Source of the DNA: Bacteroidales bacterium
GTDB lineage: Bacteria > Bacteroidota > Bacteroidia > Bacteroidales > VadinHA17
NCBI GenBank assembly: GCA_016936435.1
Contig: JAFGXX010000124.1
Span: forward strand, 1-33,112
Direction: 5' to 3'
DNA: 33,112 nt
Positions 26,985 to 33,112 of this stretch are shown here, piece after piece. Every line of letters starts with the position of its first letter. The stretch's first letter is position 1. Under the pieces are notes generated by a model, which ran no database searches, was not told the DNA's origin, and worked only from the letters and a program-made list of their open reading frames with translations. Made by a program: the position numbers and the translations under genes.

Positions 26985-27045
26985 GCAAATAAAGGCAGCA
27001 ACTGACCATCGGCGGCTGATTGGCAATAGTAAGAAAAAAATTCAG

Positions 27046-27053
27046 TACTTTCG
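27046..27053 (+). promoter_or_regulatory. Near-consensus promoter for the DUF2723 gene
   Basis: TACTTTCG has one mismatch to TAnnTTTG and lies 46 bp before the ATG; a TTG at 27020-27022 sits 23 bp upstream. It shares the 139-bp divergent region with the peptidase-barrel promoter. Confidence 0.35.
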
Positions 27054-27099
27054 TCACCTGGTTTCAATCCTATTAAATTCATACCAAGAGTTATCTTAA

Positions 27100-30000
27100 A
27101 TGAAACGATTCAGGCTAATAAACAACATAACGGGATGGATTGTTTTTGCCATTGCCGCTTTTACGTATCTCATGACCATCGAACCCACCACAAGTCTGTG
27201 GGATTGCGGTGAATTTATAGCTTCAGCATACAAGCTCGAGATAGGCCATCCTCCCGGAAGCCAGGTGTTTATGATCCTTGCCAGGTTCTTCACCCTTTTC
27301 GCCGGCAAAGATGTATCGCGTGTTGCTGCAATGGTAAACGCATTTTCTGCCATTGTCAGTGCCTTTACAATTTTGTTCCTTTTCTGGACTATAACGCATC
27401 TTGCCCGTAAGATTATTGCGAAAAATGAGAACGATTTAAGCATTGCAGGGATAATAACAATAATCTCGGCCGGAGTTGTTGGTGCACTGGCATTTACATT
27501 TTCCGACTCTTTCTGGTTCTCGGCTGTGGAAGGTGAAGTATATGCAACCTCCTCCCTGTTTACGGCTGTGGTTTTCTGGGCCATACTAAAGTGGGAAGAT
27601 GTTGCCGATGAAGCTCATGCCGACAAATGGCTAATCCTGATAGCCTATCTTATGGGGCTTTCGATAGGGGTTCATCTTCTGAACCTTCTGGCCCTTCCTG
27701 CTATTGTGCTCGTCTATTATTTCAGGAAATTTGAATTTACCTGGAAGGGACTTGTTTATTCGCTGGCAGGATCATTTGTAATGCTTGCCCTTCTTATGTG
27801 GGGTATCATGCCGGGAATAGTGAAAATCTCATCCGTGTTCGACCTCTTCTTTGTAAATTCCCTTAAGCTTCCGGCCAACTCCGGAATGATCTTTCACATA
27901 CTCATCCTGATAGCACTCTTTATCATCGCCATCAGGATGTCGGTGAAACAGGAAAAATCAACACAGCTTGCTGTTGTCTCGGCCGTCGTCCTTTTCTTTA
28001 CGGGCATCTGGGTGGTATCGGGTTCGGCTGTGATCAATATATTGATCCTGGCAGCCGTAGTGTCAGTGATATGGCTGATGGCATCGCGGAGCAGGGTCAT
28101 GCTCAACACCACTCTTACAGCAATAATGGTAATACTGATAGGCTATTCCTCCACAGCCATAATTGTAATACGTTCATCGGCAAATCCGCCTCTTAATGAA
28201 AACAATCCTTCCGATCCCTTCAACCTCTTGTATTATCTTAACAGGGAGCAATATGGTGAGAGGCCACTCATTCGGGGTGCCTGGTACAATGCACCGGTAA
28301 TTGATTACAAAGACGGGAAGCCCGTATACGTCCTTGAAAACGGGAAATATATCATTACACACAGGAATCTTGAACGCGAATATGATGAAAGATTCATAAC
28401 CCTTTTTCCGAGAATGTGGAGTGAGCAGCAGGATCATGCTGCAGTGTACAGGCAATGGGGTGGCTCGGAAGGGATTCCGGTTACCGTCACAGGGCAGTCG
28501 GGTAAGAAAACAATAATAAAGAAACCCACTTTCGGCGAGAACCTGAAGTTCATGTTCAGCTATCAGTACGGTTATATGTATTTCAGATATTTCATGTGGA
28601 ATTTTGCAGGTAAGCAGAATGACACCCAGGGAACAGGAGGTGCCGTCAACGGGAACTGGATAACAGGGATTAAGTTCCTCGACGAGCCAAGAGTGGGTAC
28701 TCCCGATATACCTGATGACCAGAGGAATGACACTTCAAGGAACCGTTATTTTCTGCTCCCCTTCCTGCTGGGAATGGCAGGGCTGTTTTTTCATCTCTTC
28801 AGGGATAACAAGAACTGGTGGATAATAATGCTGCTGTTTGTTATGACGGGGGTAGCCATTGTATTCTATCTTAACCAGTACCCGAATCAGCCCAGAGAAC
28901 GTGATTATGCCTATGTGGGATCATTTTACTTTTTCTCCGTATGGATAGGCCTCGGAGTACTTTTTATTTATGAGCTGCTATCCAGAGTTACAGGCGGAAA
29001 TATTGCTTCACCGCTTGCCGGTCTTGTGTGTATGGCAGTGCCTGTTCTGATGGGTTCTGAAAACTGGGATGATCACGACAGGTCGGGCCGCTATCTTGCC
29101 CGCGACATTGCCTTTAACTACCTTGAATCTTGTACTCCCGGTTCCATACTTTTCACAAACGGAGATAATGATACCTTTCCACTGTGGTATGCCCAGGAAG
29201 TTGAAGGTAAAAGGACCGACGTCAGAGTCTGCAATCTCATGCTGTTGAATACCGACTGGTATATAGACCAAATGAAAAGAAAAGTCTATGAATCTGAAGC
29301 CCTTCCCATTTCTTTACCGGTACAGAAATACTACGATGGTATCAACAACCAGGTATTCATTGTGGAAAAGACAAAAGACATCGTAGATATCAACACCGTT
29401 ATAGATTGGGTGAAAAGCGATAACAAAGCAACGAAAGTGCAGGTCTCCCCGAATGAACTGCTCGACATAATACCGGCAAGGAACATACGCATCCCGGTCG
29501 ATGCAGCGAAGGTATTGGCATCGGGTACAGTTAAACCCGAAGATTCAGCCAGAATAGTACCATATATCGACATAACTCTCAAAGGGAATTCGATACTTAA
29601 AAGCCAGCTGCTGGTTCTCGACATCCTTGCCCACAACGAATGGGAGAGGCCTCTTTATTTTGTCACCGGTTATCATGATGACGCCCTTGGCCTGGAAGAA
29701 TACCTCCAGCTTGAAGGACTTGCATACAGGCTGGTGCCTATTAAATCGGAAAATAAAAGCTGGCTCGAATATGGCCGGATTGACACTGATATTCTGTATG
29801 ACAACCTGATGAATAAATTTGTATGGGGAGGCGCCAATGATGAAAAAGTCAACATAGATCATCATCACAAGCGGACCCTGATGGTTGTACGGGCAAGGCT
29901 GAACTATGCGAAACTTGCTAAAGCTATGGCTGCAGAAGGCAAGAATGAAAAGGCTCTTGAAGTCCTCGATCGTTGCATGGAACTTCTACCCCTTCCCCGG

Positions 30001-30321
30001 GTTCCCTATGATCCTTATATGAACAACGTGATCGATGCCTATTTTGCTGCAGGCAACAAAGAAAAAGCAGTTCAGATGACTCGCGACATGTGTGACTTTT
30101 ATTATTCCCAGCTCGATTATTATCTGAAGCAGAAACTTCATATAGTGAACTCGGCAGAGTATTCTATAGGCTCAGCTTTTGAATATACCCGACAGGCCGG
30201 GGAAACATGTATCGGCAACGGAGAAACAGAACTTGGACTTGAGATAAGCAACAAATTGCAGGATTACTATACGAGGTATGTAGATTTTGTTAATCCGACA
30301 GCACGGCAGAGCCTCAACTGA
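27100..30321 (+). CDS. DUF2723 family GT-C-like membrane protein (putative protein glycosyltransferase)
   Basis: This is a large polytopic protein typical of Bacteroidota. The N-terminal DUF2723 domain starts with FTYLMTIEPTTSLWDCGEFI, where Asp35 and Glu38 in the first loop look like the acidic catalytic residues of GT-C lipid-sugar-dependent glycosyltransferases. HPPGSQVFMILARFF follows. About a dozen hydrophobic helices extend to about residue 650, and after that comes a soluble domain. The end (about 935-1010) has two TPR-like helical pairs (AMAAEGKNEKALEVLDRCMELL and AYFAAGNKEKAVQMTRDM). By relation to GT-C enzymes it probably transfers a sugar to exported proteins, an inference. Its stop overlaps the convergent receiver gene by 8 bp. 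Confidence 0.85.
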   Translation: MKRFRLINNITGWIVFAIAAFTYLMTIEPTTSLWDCGEFIASAYKLEIGHPPGSQVFMILARFFTLFAGKDVSRVAAMVNAFSAIVSAFTILFLFWTITHLARKIIAKNENDLSIAGIITIISAGVVGALAFTFSDSFWFSAVEGEVYATSSLFTAVVFWAILKWEDVADEAHADKWLILIAYLMGLSIGVHLLNLLALPAIVLVYYFRKFEFTWKGLVYSLAGSFVMLALLMWGIMPGIVKISSVFDLFFVNSLKLPANSGMIFHILILIALFIIAIRMSVKQEKSTQLAVVSAVVLFFTGIWVVSGSAVINILILAAVVSVIWLMASRSRVMLNTTLTAIMVILIGYSSTAIIVIRSSANPPLNENNPSDPFNLLYYLNREQYGERPLIRGAWYNAPVIDYKDGKPVYVLENGKYIITHRNLEREYDERFITLFPRMWSEQQDHAAVYRQWGGSEGIPVTVTGQSGKKTIIKKPTFGENLKFMFSYQYGYMYFRYFMWNFAGKQNDTQGTGGAVNGNWITGIKFLDEPRVGTPDIPDDQRNDTSRNRYFLLPFLLGMAGLFFHLFRDNKNWWIIMLLFVMTGVAIVFYLNQYPNQPRERDYAYVGSFYFFSVWIGLGVLFIYELLSRVTGGNIASPLAGLVCMAVPVLMGSENWDDHDRSGRYLARDIAFNYLESCTPGSILFTNGDNDTFPLWYAQEVEGKRTDVRVCNLMLLNTDWYIDQMKRKVYESEALPISLPVQKYYDGINNQVFIVEKTKDIVDINTVIDWVKSDNKATKVQVSPNELLDIIPARNIRIPVDAAKVLASGTVKPEDSARIVPYIDITLKGNSILKSQLLVLDILAHNEWERPLYFVTGYHDDALGLEEYLQLEGLAYRLVPIKSENKSWLEYGRIDTDILYDNLMNKFVWGGANDEKVNIDHHHKRTLMVVRARLNYAKLAKAMAAEGKNEKALEVLDRCMELLPLPRVPYDPYMNNVIDAYFAAGNKEKAVQMTRDMCDFYYSQLDYYLKQKLHIVNSAEYSIGSAFEYTRQAGETCIGNGETELGLEISNKLQDYYTRYVDFVNPTARQSLN

Positions 30322-30736
30322 TAAAAGATCTGCTTGTTTCGTGCATGAGATATTTCTCCAGAAGGAGATATATTTTCTCAGGATATACGGGTTTAAGAAT
30401 GTATTCGTTGGCGCCGGCGAGGTATGCTTCCGTTTTACTCTGTTCCGATGAATATGCCGTAAGCATGATAAGTGGAACATTTTTGCGTGTCCTTCGCATT
30501 ATCCTGAGGCATTCGATCCCGTTCACGAGGGGTATGAGGAAGTCCATGAAGACAAGATCTATTTTTTCGTTTTCCCTGCTGAGGTAATCAACAAAATCCT
30601 TACCGGTTCTGAAAATTTTTACATCGGCACCCGAATTATTGAGCAGGGTTTCATAGTACCTGATCGACGGAACATCATCCTCAACAATGATTATTCTCTT
30701 GCCTTCCAAATGTAAGTCGTTGATATTTAATGACAT
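30314..30736 (-). CDS. Stand-alone response-regulator receiver domain protein
   Basis: This is a 140-residue protein consisting of one receiver domain. The acidic pair Glu19/Asp20, phospho-acceptor Asp65 in DLVFMDFLIP, Thr93 in MLTAYSS and Lys115 in ILKPVYP are all present, so it should be phosphorylatable. There is no output domain. The frame extends to 30814, but the ATG at 30736 (MSLNINDLHLEGKRI) gives a normal receiver and was chosen; the upstream extension is hydrophobic and looks non-coding. It is divergent from the YfiR-SpoIIE gene and convergent (8-bp overlap) with the DUF2723 gene. A role as a phospho-relay or partner of the phosphatase is possible. Confidence 0.88.
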   Translation of the reverse strand: MSLNINDLHLEGKRIIIVEDDVPSIRYYETLLNNSGADVKIFRTGKDFVDYLSRENEKIDLVFMDFLIPLVNGIECLRIMRRTRKNVPLIMLTAYSSEQSKTEAYLAGANEYILKPVYPEKIYLLLEKYLMHETSRSFIS

Positions 30737-30758
30737 GATCAGGATGCTGTCTGTATCA

Positions 30759-30766
30759 TAAAAATA
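30759..30766 (-). promoter_or_regulatory. Weak -7-like element for the receiver gene
   Basis: Reverse-strand TATTTTTA has one mismatch to TAnnTTTG, 22 bp before the ATG at 30736. The only nearby TTG is 15 bp upstream, shorter than normal. Confidence 0.28.
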
Positions 30767-30849
30767 CAATAAGTAAACGAGCAATGGTCCGGTCAGGGCT
30801 GCAGTTGTTAACATTTTATCAACATCACCCGCTGAAGGGTAAAGATACT

Positions 30850-30857
30850 AATATTTG
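30850..30857 (+). promoter_or_regulatory. Weak -7-like element for the YfiR-SpoIIE gene
   Basis: AATATTTG has one mismatch to TAnnTTTG and lies 53 bp before the ATG at 30911. It is the best candidate in this gap. Confidence 0.28.
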
Positions 30858-30910
30858 CATTGTAAAATAAAAAACTGCAATTTCGTACAGAGAAAATTCT
30901 TCTGAACGCA

Positions 30911-32800
30911 ATGGGCTTTACCTTTCTTCGTAGGACAATCGTCACATTAAGCCTGATAATGGTGTTGTCCTGTACATTCGGGCAGGGAGGTTTCAACAAT
31001 TCATCGAGAGCCCTGTACATCTTTGACCTGGTATCAAAATATGTTGATTTCGGTGAAGACTTTGCCGACTCATCACAGTTTAAGATCGGAATGATGCTTG
31101 GAGATTATGAATTACTCTATGAACTTGGGAACCTGGCCAAAACAAGAACAATAATTCAGGGAAAACCTGTTCAGGTAAGTGGTTATAAACGGATTGAAAG
31201 CCTCACACACACACAGGTATTGTATGTAAACAAGTCGGCAGGCTTTGATCTGAAGGATATAATGAAGGCTATTTCAGGGAGGAAAACTCTCCTCGTAACA
31301 GAAGGCTATGAGTTCCGTGAATCTATGATAAATTTTATTGTGATAAATGGGATTCCTCGCTATGAAATCAATGAAGAATACATCAGGAAAGAAGGGATGT
31401 CAGTTCCTCAGACTTTCCTGTTCAGCGCGGTAAAGACCAGGGAAGACTGGCAGGAGCTTTTTAATGAAGCTGACGCCGACCTGAAGATCCAGAAAGAAAC
31501 GGTGAGAAGGCAACAGGAAGAAATTGAGCTGCAAAAAGCTGAAATTCTCAGGCAGCGTTTACTTCTCGACAGCCTCGACAGGGAAATTGCACTGAAGGAA
31601 GAGGTACTCAGGGAAGGCCAGGAGATCCTCAACACCCAGATGGAGTGGATAAGCAGGCAGCAGGATGAAATTGCCGGTCACAGGCAGACAATAAACCAGC
31701 AGCAACAGGAGGTTCAGGGACAGAGAGATACTCTCCTGAAACAGAAGGAAGACATCAGATCACAGATCGCACTTATCGAAGGACAGCTTCAACAGATAAA
31801 CATCCAGGAAGAAAAGATAAGGATACAGCTCGCGACTCTCGAAAAACAGAAACTGGTACTCTGGTTCGTGATTCTTGCGCTTGTGCTGGTAAGCATACTG
31901 GGATATTATATCTACCGTGGATATATTATCAAAAAGGAGGCAAATATCAGGCTTGAGGATAAGAACCGGACGATTTCAATTCAAAAAGACGAGATCGAAA
32001 GGCAGAGGGACCTTGCAGCGGCACAGCGCGACCAGATAGCTTATCAGAAAAAACATATCACCGACAGCATTATGTATGCCAGGCGGATACAGACTGCACT
32101 CATACCGTCGCTTGAACTTTTCAGCGACAGGCTTGAACACTTCGTTCTTTATAAGCCACTGGCAATTGTCAGCGGTGACTTCTACTGGGTAAGCCGGCTG
32201 CAGAACAAACAGATAATTATTGTCGCCGACTGTACCGGCCATGGTGTTCCTGGTGCATTTATGAGTATGCTCGGGGTTACACTTCTGAATGAGATCGTCA
32301 ATACCAGGAATATTATTATGCCGGATCAGATTATAGAAAACCTGAGGCAGGGCGTCATTAAATCACTACGGCAGGCTGAAGAACAGGATTCAGTAAAGGA
32401 TGGAATGGATATTTCGGTGTGCGTGGTCGACTTTGATGAAGGTATGCTTCTGTGGTCGGGAGCAAACAGTCCTCTTTACCTTGTAAGAGGCAATGAACTT
32501 ATTCATTACAGGGCCGACAAAATGCCTGCTTCAATACACTACAGGATGCTTCCTTTCACCCTTCACCGGATAAATCTGATGAAAAATGATACTTTCTATA
32601 TCTTTTCTGATGGTTTTGCAGATCAGTTTGGTGGTCCGGCACAAAAAAAGTTTCTGTCACATCAGCTAAAGGAGAAACTAGTTGAAATGTCGGGTATGAC
32701 GATGATAGAACAGGCTAAAAGACTGGATGGCATCTTTGAATCCTGGCGTGGCGACTCGCCGCAGGTCGATGATGTTACACTGATAGGTGTCAGATTTTAG
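30911..32800 (+). CDS. YfiR-like sensor / coiled-coil / SpoIIE-type phosphatase
   Basis: This 629-residue membrane signalling protein is built in this order: signal peptide (1-25); periplasmic YfiR/HmsC-like (DUF4154) domain about 33-172, with ALYIFDLVSKYVDF, FKIGMMLGDYELLYEL and PRYEINEEYIRKEG typical of that family; a Gln/Glu-rich coiled coil (185-313); one transmembrane helix (315-335); a second short coiled coil to about 385; and a cytoplasmic SpoIIE/PP2C phosphatase. The metal-binding acids are present: Asp423 (SGDFYW), Asp440 (VADCTGHG), Asp567 (FSDG) and Asp620/621. YfiR domains elsewhere sense envelope redox or stress. It probably transmits a periplasmic signal to dephosphorylate an anti-anti-sigma-like protein; no such partner is visible here. 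Confidence 0.88.
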   Translation: MGFTFLRRTIVTLSLIMVLSCTFGQGGFNNSSRALYIFDLVSKYVDFGEDFADSSQFKIGMMLGDYELLYELGNLAKTRTIIQGKPVQVSGYKRIESLTHTQVLYVNKSAGFDLKDIMKAISGRKTLLVTEGYEFRESMINFIVINGIPRYEINEEYIRKEGMSVPQTFLFSAVKTREDWQELFNEADADLKIQKETVRRQQEEIELQKAEILRQRLLLDSLDREIALKEEVLREGQEILNTQMEWISRQQDEIAGHRQTINQQQQEVQGQRDTLLKQKEDIRSQIALIEGQLQQINIQEEKIRIQLATLEKQKLVLWFVILALVLVSILGYYIYRGYIIKKEANIRLEDKNRTISIQKDEIERQRDLAAAQRDQIAYQKKHITDSIMYARRIQTALIPSLELFSDRLEHFVLYKPLAIVSGDFYWVSRLQNKQIIIVADCTGHGVPGAFMSMLGVTLLNEIVNTRNIIMPDQIIENLRQGVIKSLRQAEEQDSVKDGMDISVCVVDFDEGMLLWSGANSPLYLVRGNELIHYRADKMPASIHYRMLPFTLHRINLMKNDTFYIFSDGFADQFGGPAQKKFLSHQLKEKLVEMSGMTMIEQAKRLDGIFESWRGDSPQVDDVTLIGVRF

Positions 32801-33036
32801 TTACACTCCAGGGAAGTCACGTTACCGGTTACAGGATCAGTTATAGTGGGGTTTGAAGCTTTGTATGCTACAAGGGCAGCGCCGCAATATTCTGCTTCCA
32901 GCCCCGATTCCACAATATTTCCGGAGGAATTACGGACCACAATACGGCAAATCTCACAATCGTTGAGAACTTCACAGGCTGAGAAACCCGCTGTTATCAA
33001 CAGAAACAAAACTCCGGCAGCAATCTTTCTTTTCAT
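32797..33036 (-). CDS. Small putative lipoprotein, cysteine-rich
   Basis: This 79-residue protein has an N-terminal basic-hydrophobic signal (MKRKIAAGVLFLLITAG) and a lipobox-like FSAC, Cys21 being the expected lipidation site; the Phe at -3 is unusual. The mature part has four more cysteines (27, 30, 51 and 78), which could form two disulfides. No family was recognised. It is convergent with the phosphatase gene, their stop codons overlapping by 4 bp. No exact -7 box was seen; TAATTTTA (reverse strand, 33066-33073) is one mismatch away. Confidence 0.68.
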   Translation of the reverse strand: MKRKIAAGVLFLLITAGFSACEVLNDCEICRIVVRNSSGNIVESGLEAEYCGAALVAYKASNPTITDPVTGNVTSLECN

Positions 33037-33112
33037 GATATATTATTATCGTCAGTACCTGGATATAAAATTAAATGACTATCGGGAATCAATAATAAAA
33101 AGTTAATATTAA

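Noticed and set aside
30737-30814. Upstream extension of the receiver protein with a hydrophobic stretch
   Set aside because: A membrane anchor is conceivable, but the -7-like box lies inside and a normal receiver starts at 30736.

Overview
This window reads as a chromosomal segment of a Bacteroidota bacterium, probably Bacteroidia and Bacteroidales/Marinilabiliales-like; the rank is an inference. Supporting signs are the TAnnTTTG-type -7 boxes upstream of many genes, a DUF2723 GT-C membrane protein, an ATP synthase with a long signal-bearing AtpB, an enlarged beta subunit and a minimal epsilon subunit, LytS/LytTR signalling, and many outer-membrane barrel proteins. Genes are densely packed and almost all intact. 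I saw no tRNA, rRNA, CRISPR array, transposase or prophage gene. No gene-free stretch reaches 300 bp; the longest (6803-7026) holds repeats and hairpins.

Layout. 12-4749: four-gene operon of two FtsX/MacB-type permeases, their ATPase and a porin-like outer-membrane protein. 4888-7026: an ICMT/phospholipid-methyltransferase-like membrane enzyme, a YugP-like zinc protease (reverse strand) and YidD, bordered on both sides by related low-complexity repeats. 7027-10081 (reverse strand): an envelope-stress-like operon of two LiaF/DUF5668-type membrane proteins, a LytS-type kinase and a LytTR regulator. 10264-12978: the classical yceD-rpmF-plsX-fabH cluster. 13068-19085: a bactofilin followed by atpZ-atpI-atpB-atpE-atpF-atpH-atpA-atpG, with a strong hairpin between atpE and atpF. 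19121-20678: a short-chain polyprenyl diphosphate synthase and a convergent outer-membrane protein gene, which split the ATP synthase locus. 20870-24062: atpD-atpC on their own promoter, followed closely by an aromatic-amino-acid decarboxylase. 24063-26960 (reverse): a large outer-membrane protein that appears to combine a gluzincin peptidase, a beta-propeller and a barrel. 27100-30321: DUF2723 GT-C protein. 30314-32800: a lone receiver-domain protein divergent from a YfiR-like/coiled-coil/SpoIIE phosphatase. 32797-33036: a small lipoprotein.

How the genes fit together. The centre is housekeeping: fatty-acid initiation, ribosomal protein L32, ATP synthase and isoprenoid synthesis. The flanks are mostly envelope biology: export, outer-membrane proteins, envelope-stress sensing and probable protein glycosylation. 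The parts most worth a second look are the peptidase-propeller-barrel protein, the YfiR-SpoIIE/receiver pair, the hairpin after atpE, the split ATP synthase locus with its appended decarboxylase, and the repeats around yugP-yidD. I did not find a clearly unprecedented multi-gene system.
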